Positions 22,303 through 34,563 of a stretch of DNA of 64,000 nt are shown piece after piece; position 1 is the first letter of the stretch, and each line of letters starts with the position of its first letter. This DNA comes from Cryptomeria japonica. Its lineage: Eukaryota > Streptophyta > Pinopsida > Cupressales > Cupressaceae. A program made the translations under genes and the position numbers. The notes under the pieces were generated by a model. It ran no database searches and had not been told where the DNA came from. It saw only the letters and a program-made list of their open reading frames with translations. The stretch is from contig NC_081414.1 in assembly GCF_030272615.1 (NCBI RefSeq), positions 237,510,233 through 237,574,232 of the forward strand. Reading direction: 5' to 3'.

Positions 22303-22482
22303 GAAGATACAACTTGGGGTGGTCTCAAAATGGGCCAAATCATGGCAGAGCCTGAGCCTATTTTCAGAAGGATTGAAGATCAAGAAGGTGAAAAGCCTGA
22401 AAACATTAAAGCAAAGAAGAAGAATAAGGGTGTAAGCAACAAGATAAAGCCAGAAAAAAATCAAATATTAGCAAATACATAA
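22303..22482 (+). CDS. OVA1: Organellar methionyl-tRNA synthetase, last exon
   Basis: Fifty-nine codons and a TAA stop. The exon opens with EDTTWGGLKMGQIM then PEPIFRRIE, the end of the conserved C-terminal domain of organellar/bacterial MetRS, where homologs have a D-T-K-W-G-G-L-K-G-G-Q pattern. It then adds a Lys/Glu-rich tail of about 33 residues (AKKKNKGVSNKIKPEKN). The acceptor TTATTGCAG ends at 22302, and the phase matches the exon at 2913-3041. Basic C-terminal tails in tRNA synthetases often aid tRNA binding; here that is inference. The preserved frame beside decayed transposons argues for a live gene. Confidence 0.85.
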   Translation, partial: EDTTWGGLKMGQIMAEPEPIFRRIEDQEGEKPENIKAKKKNKGVSNKIKPEKNQILANT

Positions 22483-22900
22483 AGAGAAGCCACTTGGACT
22501 GCAAGTTTGGGTAGAAAAAGATTATGAGGCGTAACTGTCCAGATGAAATTGATAAGGCATTAATCCCCGTTCACATGGCAAATATCATGGTAAAATGAAG
22601 AATTTGAGTAAAATCACATTTACTAATAATAATGTTCTGTTCTTATGAAATAATTGTGTATGCCACTTTGATTCTTTGGTTGGCTTTGTTTAATTGCAGG
22701 GTAGCTGTATGGCTTTTCGTGCAACATTTTAAATATCGTCCATCTTCTTTGTATAAAAAACTCTGTAGTTGAGATTTTCTATATAATGAAATTCATATCA
22801 CTAACTCTGGGACATGTTAACGTATTGCCCCCCTCTGTATTATTGCCCCTGTATTAAAATGTAAATTGTACTTAAAATTTTCTTATAATAAAGAAAATGA
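22483..22900 (+). other. Presumed 3' untranslated region
   Basis: Follows the stop codon. A further possible acceptor, TTTAATTGCAG, ends at 22700, so a 3'UTR intron is conceivable. AATAAA-like signals occur near 22886-22892. The true polyadenylation site cannot be fixed by eye. Confidence 0.45.
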
Positions 22901-25900
22901 TATTTCAAGCCATGTAACAGAGACTTTTCTATATGAATTTCATAACAATCCTATTTGGCAACTCATTATTTTGGAGAATCGTACCTTGTATTAACATTTA
23001 AACCCTGTTACGTAAGACCAAAGCCCTTGTGAATAAATTATTGTTCTTTTGAAGTTTCAAAAAATAAATATTCCATCCGTATTCAAGTTTTCCATGTCTA
23101 AAATACAGTAGAGAGCAACCAATCCACAACTAATAGAATAGAAAGGATCTAAAGGATACTATCACAAAAGAATTATAAGATATTTAATCCTCTAATGGTA
23201 GTGCTTTCAAATAATATAATAGCTTTATTAATGTTGAATAATAGAGGGATTTTGTATTAATATGTCAGCTAGAGAGCATTGTGTGGCAAGTATTTCTCTT
23301 ACAAAGGAGAACTAGGTTCCAGACTATTTTGAACACATTGGGTTTCAGATCTATGCAGATATTAAGTCCTCATTCCAATGATCTGTCAACTGCCAAGGAT
23401 GGTTCCCTAAACGGTACCTCACCTAAAGATCTTACATACAATCACAACAAATTCTCCATTAAAAAATAATAAACTCAATATTATGGCATGAGACATATAC
23501 TCAGTGCATAGGACATTGTTAGCAACATTCTAATGCTATGAAAAACCAAGAACATATGAAAACAAGCACAGAAGTTGAAAACACGGATTTGGCTTGGAGA
23601 AATCCTGAATAGGTGAAAACTCTAGTAAAAGTGAGCTGCTTCAGCTCCCCAAACACTACCATTCAGTAAATTACATATATTAGAATGTCTCTTGGATAAT
23701 AAATGAGCTCATGGCTTTGTACAACCAAGCTTCACTGACATTCAATGTTTGCAGCTCCATTAAAATCCTACTCTATAGCCTGTTGCCCCAGAAAATTGTA
23801 CATAACATGAACAATGAACAAAATGCTGACCTTTGAAACTTGTTTTCATATTTTTATGCTCCTCATTCCTCAACAAGACTATTTCCCACTAAACAATCAC
23901 AAAGAAAGCGAAGAGATACCATCTCCAGCCAAACTTTTCCCCCACGAGATAAAATGATGAAACCATTGGTTTTACACAGAATGGTGGTTACATATGTTGG
24001 CATTCTTATTTTTCATTGATGTCTTTCACGATGTCATCCCAGTATGTCAGATAATCTGCCCAGATTGTGCATATATCAGTATAGCATATTGGAATATGTG
24101 ACAGGACAGAATATGATTTTATTACATTGAAGGCTAGCATTCTAAATTTGCATCAGTGCATAAACTTAAGTATATACAGTAATCCATATATAAGATAACA
24201 ATGCAGCGAATAGATAAAGAGATACGTAAATATACTTACAAGTTGGTAATCACAGAGACCAGATTATTAAGAAAGCAACCTTCAGACTGCTACTTTCGAT
24301 CTTCACAGAAATTGTTAATTTTTTCTGGAAATAATTATTCGAACTGGAACATATTTTATTTGCACATGGTATATCTCTTTTGGCATTTATATATATGTTA
24401 CTAGTTACCTGTTTTGGTAAAACACAGTCAGTTGTCATATATGGCAGATTAGTTTGGTTAGTTTATTGGAAGACAGCAAATATGAAATATCATTATATCC
24501 ATCCGATAGAAAAAGTTATTACAAGTAGTTGGCATTGGTTGTATCTAACTTTTTAACCGATTCCTTCTAACTTATTTCATTGTGTATAAAGACATGGGTA
24601 ATCTTCAAAAAGTTTGGTGTGTAGAAAGAAAATAAAAAGTTGATAGAGAAAGCTTCGATAAATGTTTAGAAAGAAGTTCTAGTGTTGTGGATATCAAAAA
24701 TACAAAAGACGTTTCAATATTCATTGTGTCTTGAAAAGATTGATACGTGAAAAGAAATATTGGAAGTTAGACTTTCTGGATATATTGACAATAATATCAT
24801 GAACAGTGCATATGCTGAGATGTGTGACAATTTCCAGAAAAGGTGAAGGTAACTTTAGAGAAATAGTTTTGTTTCAGGCTTTAATTGAGATATCAGTATT
24901 TTACTTATATCACTCCAAGAACATTCTAAGACTGCTGATAATATTCAAGGCTGCTGATAAGTTTTGGTGCAGGATTTTATACAGAGATATTTTCCAGATT
25001 TGTGTGGGTAAGTTTTGGTGCAAAACTTTATACAGAGATATTTTTCAGATTTGTGTGAGTTGTGCTGAGTTGTGTTGATGCGGCTAAAATCGTACTCCAA
25101 CTCTCTCCGGTAAACATAGAATAGATTGCTAAGTATCCTATCCTCTCTTGAATAAAGAAATCCCTAATGCTGCTATGAATGATCAAAAGGGATAACCTCA
25201 AGGTTCCAAATGTCGGGTCTTGACAGTGGGATAACTCAATGGTTTGATATGTTTTGTTGGTAAACACAAAGGGGCTTACATTTACAACAAGCTGACCTAC
25301 ATCCGACAATGCTACGATTCTCAAATTGGGAAAATAAATAACAAAAGAGAAGGGTTTAGGGATCTTAAGTACAATGATAGTAATGGCTAGTGCTGCGGGT
25401 AGACAGATTTCTATAAACTAACCCTTGCTTCACTAGAGATATACTCACAATTTAACAAAGATAGTGCAAGCTCCAAGGGAATGAAGGATTTTCAGACTAG
25501 AGGTACTCATTTAGGCACCCAATTCTGATGCAGCCTAAGGCAAACACCTGCAATTGAACTGAACACAATAGAAAAGTTCAGACTAACCATACACGGTGAC
25601 CTACAATCAGTAGGCCCCCAATGGTATGAACCAGAAACCACATCAAATACCTTCACACTTCGCCATTGAAATCATTGAACTCTAATTAACCAGCTAAAGA
25701 GAAACCATGCAAACAGAAGGAAACAAAATAACAAACACCATACTTCAATGTTCCTATATTGATTTCAATTGTCATTACAACAATTTCTTCCAGCAGTCCT
25801 ATTCTACTCATAATCTGCTAACTGCAACTACTTCTAACTTACTGGCTATTTAACTCTAAAATTTTAACCTCTAAGAGTCTAACCTTCTAACCATTTACAA

Positions 25901-28187
25901 AAGAGAGGCATCTGCTTTTTATAGATTTTACAATTCAGATCAAGGGCTAGGATTGACTACATACAATGGCTGCAATCTGCCTTCTAGAAGCCTGGCAGCT
26001 TTAGCCCATGCCTAGTAACTTCTTCTAACTTCTCAGTTGCCACTTTCAACTACTTCCTCAGCTATTGGCCACTGTTCTACATCAATTTGGTCAATCAGGT
26101 AGCTAAGGGATAACTGACATGTGTCCCCTTGTTTTAAATACATTAATCACGACCCACAGGTAGTTATTTTACAATAAAACAATTCAGTTTTTACAAATTG
26201 GTTTTCTGATATTTCCAACTGCACATCTTCTGAATGTGGATAATTTTTGTAGCATTTTGAGTGGTTTTATTGATGCCTTCTAGAAATTTGGAACATTATC
26301 ACTTTGGTCTCAATTTCACAGCACGCTCTTCAATGCTATGTGATCACCATTTTGATCCTGCGTGTTGCATCCTCATCCTCTAGCCCTAGCGCTCTTCAAT
26401 CTGAGCTTTAAGTTTTCTCTCGACTCTTTCCAGCAGCATTGATCTACAAAAGCAAGTTCAACCTGAATCAATCACCTCGAAAAATTTAAGTAATTTTAAC
26501 AAATATTAAATGTTGCCAAGGCAACATTGGGCTTCATTTCGGTGAATAAGAGGGGAAAATGAAAGATGTTTACTTTTTAAAATAATTCAAACCTCTTTTA
26601 CTTCATTTCATTTTTGCCTTATGCACCACTTTAAAGGGAAAAGTTAGGCATTTTAGAGCAGAAGTGCCAAAAACTTTCCTTTAAAATCTCACTTTAAAGG
26701 GAAAACTTCAGCGATTTGGAGCAAAAGTGCCAACGAAAATGCTTTGTTTTGATGCACACAAATTTACCTAATTCCCTTATTTTTAAATTTTACATTTCGC
26801 CATTTAAGGAGAAACTTTGGCAATTGGAGGCCAATTTGGAGAAACGCTTTTCCCTCTTTTCTTTTAATTTTCGCCTAATTTAATATTGCCCCATCTTTTA
26901 AGGGAAAAGTATAATGGGCAAGGCTTTCGTCGGCATTATATCGGCAAAATAAGGCCCATGAATGAATGAATGTTTTTAATAACGTCCACAAAGCCGAACA
27001 ACCTATGGGACCCACAGATAGCTAGCCTTAATAATGAATGAATGAATGTTTTTAATAATGAATGATGAAAGGCAATTGCCTTAAAATATTTCAAACTTTA
27101 TTTTAATCGCCCCCCTTCATTATTCATCACATGGAGCTTGGTGCGCTTTGGGCTAATTTCGGTATTTTTGTCGGTAGTTTCATGGGCTCCTGGGAAATAC
27201 GACTTAATGAACTTTGCTTTGTGGTTCGCGATCTTGGCCAAACCTAGCCTCGGGAAATTTTATGTGATTTTACAAGGGAAATGAAGGCGTGATACTGGAC
27301 TTCACTTCTACTTTCAGTACCAAATATTTCGATTTGATTCTGGCCTTATGAATTTGTTTTGGGCCTTTCAGGATTTTCTCAGGTTTGATAGGGGATGGCG
27401 ACCTCTGACTATGTTTCAGCCCCTTAAAAAAATCTTGATTTGCCCATATTTTATTTGCTTCAAATCAGAATAGTGCATAGCCACCCTTTCTTATTGGGAT
27501 TTTCTTGGGTTATTTTAGGGAATGGAAGAGGCGAATGTTGACTTCAAGTTTATATCGGGCCACAAAAATCACTAAAGTTTCTCCATTTTAGATGAATCTC
27601 GGGGTATCCTTGGGGAATTTAGGGCAATCATTTAAAAAACGTGAATCGTTTGATATCATAGATGCGAAAATAAAGCCTAAACTTCATTATTTCAAAAAAT
27701 TTGACCCTCCACATTGTAATTTCGAGATAATTTTTGACATTTGTTGATGTGATTTTGGACAATGGGCAATGACCTCTCCCTTATGGCAGACTTGACAGGG
27801 GTCCATGTCACAAGACGAGGTGTTGTGTGCATCGCACAAGTTGGACTCAAAGTATGAAGAGATTTTGATTTGGTCATTGTTGGGATAGTCTATTGAAGGA
27901 TAAGAACTTTGATATATATTTTTCAGATTAAACTCAAAGTTGATTTTTGAAGAGTTTAATAGAAATATATAGATCAGATTATTTGTGTTCTTTCAATATT
28001 ATGTACAAGTGCACAATATTGTATGATCATATTTGTTTCAGTCTTTATACAGTCTAATGATTTTCTATTGATAATTGGCAGTATTATGTAGTTGTGATTA
28101 TTTTGAAGTTGGTATATGAGATTTCTAAGTTGGTGCTCTTAAGATAGGGGTTTGGTGACTCTTTAGGGTTGATACCCTTAAAGATTG
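22901..28187. other. Intergenic, no gene recognised; decayed repeats
   Basis: No ORF carries a known motif. Part of 25.0-27.9 kb resembles LTR DNA: a minus-strand TATAAAAAGCAGATGCC lies around 25909-25925, but I found no matching termini, PBS or TSD. A short repeat cluster with CACTTTAAAGGGAAAA units lies at 26628-26745, and GAATGAATGAATG runs near 26961 and 27034. Confidence 0.4.
24959..25060 (+). repeat. 51-bp tandem duplication
   Basis: AAGTTTTGGTGCA ... TACAGAGATATTTT ... CAGATTTGTGTG occurs twice with a 51-bp offset. Confidence 0.85.
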
Positions 28188-29311
28188 TGTATACACATAA
28201 AAATAGCTATGAGCAATTAAATAAATATTTTAATAATTATTCTTCTATTAAATAGTTAATTTGAAAAGATTAATTTGTTTAATTCATTCAATATTCTTCT
28301 ATTAATTAATTTAATTGAAACATTTTATTTATTAATTCATTACTCATTTTCTTCTAATCAATCAATTAAATATCTAAATATTTAATTATTCTTCTATCTT
28401 CTAGTCTCATTAATTAAATAATTTCTTAATTATTTAATTCCTATTCCAACTCACCTTCCATCTCCACTTCATATTTCCTTTGTCAACTCATCCATCATGT
28501 GGCTAAATTAATTCAACAAAATTAAATTAAATTAAATCATTTATTGGCCACTTATCTCTAACTTCCAAAATAAATAAAATATTGTGTACGTACACATATT
28601 TCCTAACCTTCTTCTATGTTCTCTCCAACATCCCTAAATTTTAGGAGGACTTGAGTCCACTTGTCCTCTCATTCCTACATCTTCTCCAACTATCCTATAT
28701 CCTCTCAAGTCTTCAACTCAGTCAAGGTGAGATGAGTGACACTTGTCTTCTACTTCCCTCTCTCTCTCAACCTTCAGCTTCTTGCTCATAACCATCCAAT
28801 TTGCAAGATTCGATCATGGTTGTTGATCTCTACCACCTAAGCTCATGCACTCAAAAATCTATAAAAAGAGGTCTCCTAAGCCATTTTGAAACTAATAAAA
28901 AAATAGATTAATAGCTAATCATATAGTCCTTCTAGGAGTTTTCATTTTGCATCCGTGAGTTTGAGTTTTTGAAGCAAATAGCATTTTAGAGTTTTTGAGC
29001 ATAAATCATTTTCATAAGCATTTTAGCTTAATATCATTTGCATATCATAGTATAAGTTAACTATCAATCCATTCTTCATATGCCATCTTGGAAGCTACCA
29101 GTGCTTGTCTGAGAGCAAATCATTTGCAACCAGGAACAGTGGAGTTAGGACACAATGAAACTTAAATCATGAAGGTAATAATGTTTTTATTTTATATTCA
29201 ATTCATGTAGTTTCATTGGTTGAGTTTGGATTTCCTATACCATTTCCTTTGTATTTTGTAAAGCTAATATGATGCAGGTAGTATTATGAAGATGAAATTC
29301 AAGTCGACACA
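28188..29311 (+). mobile_element. 5' LTR of a Gypsy-like element (left copy)
   Basis: Begins TGTATACACATAAAAAT and ends CGACACA, 3 bp before a PBS-like 18-mer. It matches 38900-40080 in inverted orientation over its full length (about 1.1-1.2 kb). The TATA box TATAAAAAG is at 28860-28868. Much of U3 is simple AT-rich TTAATT-type sequence. No 3' LTR or TSD for this element is visible. Confidence 0.75.
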
Positions 29312-29314
29312 TTT

Positions 29315-29332
29315 TGGCATCCACCGTGGGGC
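29315..29332 (+). other. Primer-binding-site-like 18-mer
   Basis: TGGCATCCACCGTGGGGC directly follows the LTR. Relatives at 38879-38896 (minus) and 62333-62350 read TGGCGCCCAC-T/C-GTGGGGC in the same position. The TGG start fits pairing with a CCA tRNA end; I do not assign the tRNA. Confidence 0.7.
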
Positions 29333-29429
29333 TGGAGCTTTGCATATATCTTTCTAATATCTTGTCTAGTTCTCGTATACATAAGTTTAGCGCATTTGTA
29401 ATCCATATTCACACCTGTGTAAATTCTGA

Positions 29430-29702
29430 TAGCGCATTCATTTAATAGATTAACGCTTTCGTCTCGCAGGATAACACATTTGACATTTAGGTTAGCGCTT
29501 TTGTCTGCAAATCAATGCATTTAATCCTCATATTAGCGATTTTGTCTTGTAGGTTAACGCATGTGGCATTTAGGTTAGCGTTTTTGTCTGTGAATTCATG
29601 CATTTAGTCCATAGAGTAGCACTTTCGTATCGCAAGTTCACGCATTTGTCACCTAGGTCAGCATTTTTTAGGTGAAAGACAACGCATTTGTTAAGATAGC
29701 GC
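29430..29702 (+). repeat. 21-bp-period array of TAGCGCTTTTG / TAACGCATTTG cores
   Basis: Degenerate cores begin at about 29430, 29451, 29472, 29493, 29513, 29534, 29555, 29576, 29596, 29617 and 29638, nearly always 21 bp apart (sometimes 20), and roughly alternate between a CTTTTG and a CATTTG type. The spacer halves are not conserved. An isolated TAGCGCATTTG lies at 29378. Confidence 0.88.
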
Positions 29703-30758
29703 TTGTATTCTCAACTAATAAGTTTTTCTGCAGGTTCGAATGTCCAAGAACTAAAAATTTCAAACTACTAACATATCTATGTGCAGGGTTATTTTTAAGC
29801 AATTTCATGCATTTCCTCACATAGTTAATTAGGAGTTTTATTTTGGAGAGTAATATATCATATCTTGCTCATTTAGCTTAACTAGGGGGACAATCGACAA
29901 CATCCAACTTGCATTTTGAGTGACTTCTTTAAAGTACTTGCATATAGATTGTAGAAGGCTAAAAAATAAACTTGTGTATTTCATGTTTGATGTAATAGGC
30001 AAGTATGCTCTCACCCTCATATGATGATCAGAAAACCAGACCTACTATCTTTTATGTGTAATCTTTAGAGGTCTGCCTTCTCGAGCTGCCTTGAGGGGGC
30101 CAATGAGAGGGGAACGACCCAAGTGGAAACGAACTAATATCGAGTCCTTCCGATCTACTCTAAATAAATCGTGTTTGTGATGAAAGTCATAAACAACATG
30201 TGTTGATAAGTTCATACTGACACTATGTTTCCCCATAAACCCTATGGAGCGTAACCTTTATAGGCTGAGAACCTTATGTATTTACAGAGCTAAAAGTGTC
30301 GCATGTATGGCCACATGACCGGAAGCCTTTACTAAAACCACTTGTATTAGTTGCCAAAATCCTTCTAATTGTTGGCGCAGGAGGTCGAACCTCTGAAGTG
30401 GCTCACACACATACGGTTCTTAGTAGATATATGAAGTTTGTCATAGGGAGTTTTCATGGAAACTGGTGCTTGGCTGCCCCGGAGAAGTGAGTGACGAGGA
30501 TGGAGCCAGTGGGGTCAAGCATCTAAATATCCACTCTAAATACTGTAGCCTCGAGGGAAACCCCATGTGAGAATCAACAATTTTTGTCTCAGCCTACCAT
30601 AGGATTCGTGCTTGCTTGTGCTTTTTTTTTTCAAGCATTGTGTCTTCTATGTCTATAACGTGCTTAGTCAAAAACTTGAAAAAAAACATCATCTAAAAAT
30701 GAGTAAAAATCTAACAACTTGTTGGAAAAATTGAAAAATCCTTGTAACACAATCAGAA

Positions 30759-30998
30759 CAGTGCTTTTGTGGCACATAACCATGCATTTATTATGCAAAA
30801 CAACGCATATGAACAATAGTACAACGTTTTTATGTCATAGGTTCACGCATTTGATCAGTGGATTAGCGCTTTTAAACATAAAACTATGCTTTTGTAACAC
30901 AATTTTTTGCTTTTAGTGCCATAGAGAAGTGCTTTCAAGCAATAGAATAGCGCATTTGTCCCATAAGTTAGCGCTTTTGACCAAAAGGTTAGCGCAAA
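30759..30998 (+). repeat. Second 21-bp-period array in the same leader
   Basis: Cores start at about 30759, 30780, 30801, 30822, 30843, 30864 and 30884, and continue to TTAGCGCTTTTGACC and TTAGCGCAAATG near 30967-30998. Confidence 0.85.
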
Positions 30999-31719
30999 TG
31001 TTTTCTCGCGTCTGAGACAGAGAATACTTCTGCATATCATACCAAAATCTCAAAGTCAGTGTCAAAAACCCTTCTTAAGTAGAGTTGTCTTTAAACTATT
31101 GTAGACTTTCAAACTAGTTCGATAATCGGGTTACCAATCCAACAGGCTATTTCCAAAAGTTTTCATAAGCATAAAACATTCAACAAGCTAGCGATTCAAC
31201 CATCTTAAGTGCAAAAATCAACATCATTATCAGTTTCTCATTAGGATATATCAAATCCTCTATCACAAAACTTGATCATATCCACCTTTTTTTCATTATC
31301 TTGGATATATCGTTCCTATTTTGAACCTAGGTTATATCAAAACCAGAATTGCACTCACATTGGAATCAAGCAAACTTGTAAACTATCATATGCTTATATG
31401 ACTTTTAAATATCGCCTTAAGAAAAGAAAACCCAGTTATAAAGCTACTCAGAAGAGGATAAGATTCTTGTATATCAATTGCAAGATCTTGTTAAAACATA
31501 GGACATTCCTACACCATTTTCATCACTATTTACGTGGTTGCGGGACAGAATTTGTCAAAGAACTTTTGCAAGGACGTGTTTTTCAACAAAAAGACGCCTT
31601 ATCACAACGAACCAATAATAGTGGTAAAATCAACAAAGTTTATCTTCCTAAACCAATAATCACCTATTGAGTTGTATTTAGAAGGTCAAAACTTGAGAAG
31701 TTTTTCGAAGCAATCACAT

Positions 31720-32221
31720 GCCAGCTTGGACTACAGCTAAATACGAGCAATTCAGAAAACAACAAAAACAAATGGAAGAAGATAATTCTATGTTTTAAAC
31801 TTTAAGGTATACAGATGTTGGTGAAGAAGCAGTCAATAACACCATTAGAGAACTTGAACAAGATTTTAAATTTGACAAACTAATGGAAAAGTTATTGGAG
31901 AAACAAAAGGAAAAATACCTTCTAATGTTGGCAAAATCAAGAGCTAAATTGCCACAAGACTTTAACGTAGAAAGTTTGAAACAAGATGCAGAAACGAGAA
32001 ATAATCAAAACACAGATGATCCAAATAATGAGGATGTAAATAAAGTAAACCATGAGGAAACAAGAGGAGATAAAACAAGAAAAAACCATGATGATACAAG
32101 AAGAGAGCCTGGTGATAGAAGAACTTATGAGGATACAAAGAGAATCTGTGTGGATAATCATTTATTAACTGATGCAAAGCCCTTCTCACACCTAGGGACA
32201 GGTCCAAAAGTTTTGGTTTAG
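31720..32221 (+). pseudogene. Gag N-terminus of the left Gypsy-like element
   Basis: ATG at 31720 opens MPAWTTAKYEQFRKQQ. One stop lies near 31797, and the reading resumes at 31883-32221 in another frame. The sequence is very charged (Lys, Glu, Gln, Arg) and likely helical, as in many plant Gypsy gag N-termini; no capsid or zinc-knuckle motif is reached. The start of the same protein is recognisable, inverted, at 36576-36665. The element is cut off soon after 32221. Confidence 0.5.
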
Positions 32222-33555
32222 ACCCTTCAAAAGATAGCATGGATCTTACAAAAAGGACTCCAAACCTTAAAGGTTTGAACTACTCTCAACTCCTCAAGAC
32301 TAGCCCCTACTCAACATGAGTAAATGGCTTCAACATCTCCAACACACCTCTCCATGACTCTTGTTCTTGGGGGCCTTGGATTTGGTCAATTCATGACACC
32401 TAGGAACTATTCCAAACATTTGTTTTAGACTTTGACACCAATGCCCTATACTTCCTTTGGAAACCTACCCCCTTGGCTAGTAGCCCTTTGAAACAGGTAT
32501 TTTGCCCTTAACTCCAAAATCTTGAACTCAACCTAGAAAACTATTTACCATTCCAGATACCCTTTAAGAAGTTACACTTATCCCCAAAAGGAATTAGCAA
32601 GATCTGCAATCTAAGGGTCTGAACCCTTTAGAAGCCTAGAGGCCTAATTAGGGCTAATAAGCTTCAAATTACAAAGAAACTCCCATTTCTAGACTTTCAA
32701 CCACCAAACCACCTTCATGAGCATGTGGGGAATCACAAATAACCTCTAATTCCAGGGTTGCATGCCTGGAATCCACCGCTATAAGATTTTAAGGTGACTG
32801 TCCTAATTTTGTCCAAGGTAGTCACATGGAGATGCCTAACTAGGTTCACTTCATGCTCTTCACAGCAAAGCCTCCCCTGCGAAAACCCATGGAAATCTTA
32901 AAATACACTGGCCAATCTTGCATTCCACCAAAGGAAAGACCTTCTAGATGGGTGAGGTGCAATATATGGCCATTATTTGGCGAAACCCTAGCCAAACCCT
33001 GGTTTTTCGGGTTACAGTCAGTAAAGCAAAGGGTTCTCACTGCTCATAGAGGATCAAGACCTCAAACCACCGCCAAAACAAAGGTAACTCAATCCTCTAC
33101 CTGCTCCATGAACAAATTTGTCAGAACCAATCCATACAAACAATTGCAAGATCGGATTTTCAAGGAAAAACTCAGTTTTTTGTCTTATTATGCTTCCAAA
33201 CTTCAATCACCAACAACTCTAACCTTGGGAATCATGCCCACAAGGTATCTAGGTCTTCTCCAAACGGTTTCCAACTGAATTTGAAGAGGTTGGAGCCGTT
33301 GAGAGGCTTACATCAACCGAAATTCAAAATGATGCATTTTGCTTACAAAAGTTGCATTTTCCAAATGTTGCACTTTTGTCAAAAGTTGTCAACCAAAACA
33401 AGTTTGGGACTCACACAAATTGGATCAACCAAACACCACCTACACACCCTAAAATCCTTCAAAACATCAAAACAAACATCATTCTACCCCTATTTACCAA
33501 ATTGTCCAAATTGGCTTATCAAGATGCCTAATTTGGGACAATGGTTTACAAGGTG
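32222..33555. other. Unassigned sequence between two element fragments
   Basis: No motif recognised. Open stretches at 32853-33278 and 33281-33550 have no known domain and mixed composition. It may be non-coding element or flanking DNA. A junction with the chromodomain Gypsy lies near 33555. Confidence 0.35.
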
Positions 33556-34528
33556 GGGTCTTTTGACAAAGGTTGCTCATTTTGTTCCTATTCAAGCTTC
33601 CTATATGGCAGCAATGGTGGCACGAGTCTTCTTGGAAGATGTGGTGAGGTTGCATTGGATTACAAGGCAGGTCATTTCAGATAGAGATCATGTCTTTACC
33701 TTAGCATTGTGGACCTCACTTCAACATGCTTTGGGGACTCAGTTGAACTTTAGTTCAGCTTATCATCCAGAGACCGATGGCCAGACCAAGTGAGTGAATC
33801 AGGTTTTCGAGGACATGCTTTGCATGTATGTTATGGACCAGCAGTCGTGCTAGGAGGATTATATTTATCTAGTGGAGTTTGCTTATAACAATGGATATCA
33901 TAGCTTCATAGGTATGTCTCATTTCCAGGCATTGTATGGTCGTCTTTGTTGTACTCCTTTGAGTTGGGATCGGTTAGAGGACAAGGTGCGTATAGGACTG
34001 GATATCCTTCATGAGATGGAGTAGCAGGTTGAGTGGATTCGTGAGCATTTGGTAGCTACACAGGATAGGGAGAAGAAGTATGTAGATGCTCATAGGGTAG
34101 ATCGTCAGTTTTTTGTTGGCGACAGTGTGTTCTTGACAGTGCGTCCGCGGAAGAGTATGATCCATTATGGAAAGGGTTCTAAGTTGGCACCTCATTTTGT
34201 TGGCCCTTTTGAGATCCTTGAAAGGATAAGACTTGTTGCCTACGGTCTTGCCTTGCCACCAAGTCTATCCCACATCCACGATGTCTTTCATGTTTCAGTT
34301 CTTCGACCTTATCATCCTGATGTGACACATGTTCTTGATTGGAACGCTTTACAGGTCAAGGATGGGAAGCTTTCCATGGAGTCCATGTGCATTCATCAGC
34401 ATCGGGATTTGACCCTCAGGGGTCGTACTATCGCCCAGGTAAGGGTCCTATGGGACCCAAATGATGAGACCTCGACGACTTGGGAGGATGCAGCGAAGAT
34501 GAGAGAGCTCTATTCTTATCTGTTTTAG
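33556..34528 (+). pseudogene. Chromodomain Gypsy: integrase 3' half plus chromodomain
   Basis: Starts abruptly inside the integrase core with LLTKVAHFVPI. It then has the second catalytic Asp in VISDRDHVF, the Glu region in YHPETDGQTK, the FAYNNGYHS block, the GPF/Y module (FVGPFEILERI) and VFHVSVLRPYHPD. It ends with a chromodomain, RVLWDPNDETSTTWEDA through the stop at 34526-34528. This order is typical of plant chromoviruses of the Tekay/Del type. The frame is constant, with stops near 33791, 33850 and 34021. Gag, protease, RT and RNase H are missing, so the element is 5'-truncated. A chromodomain would direct integration by binding chromatin. Confidence 0.92.
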
Positions 34529-34550
34529 GCTTCCAGGAGTAGGCCTAGTT

Positions 34551-34563
34551 TTGGGGGGGAGAA
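34551..34563 (+). other. Polypurine tract of the chromodomain Gypsy
   Basis: TTGGGGGGGAGAA lies directly before TGTAGTACCCC at 34564. Confidence 0.8.

Larger units (their letters stand above)
29333..31719 (+). other. Long leader of the left Gypsy-like element
   Basis: About 2.4 kb between PBS and the gag start, colinear with the inverted copy at 36666-38878. It has no convincing coding; the open stretch at 31272-31670 looks fortuitous. It contains two 21-bp-period arrays, listed separately. Confidence 0.65.

Noticed and set aside
22700-22800. An additional MetRS coding exon after TTTAATTGCAG
   Set aside because: The open frame already ends with TAA at 22480-22482, and the sequence after 22700 has early stops and no family motif; at most a 3'UTR exon.
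29430-29702. CRISPR-like regular repeats
   Set aside because: Cores are only 11-12 bp and degenerate, spacers about 9-10 bp, and the DNA is plant nuclear retrotransposon leader.
31272-31670. 132-codon ORF in the left Gypsy-like leader
   Set aside because: The inverted copy does not keep it open, and composition and position fit non-coding leader.
32853-33278. 141-codon ORF in unassigned DNA
   Set aside because: No motif, mixed low-complexity composition, no second copy; chance ORF is likely.
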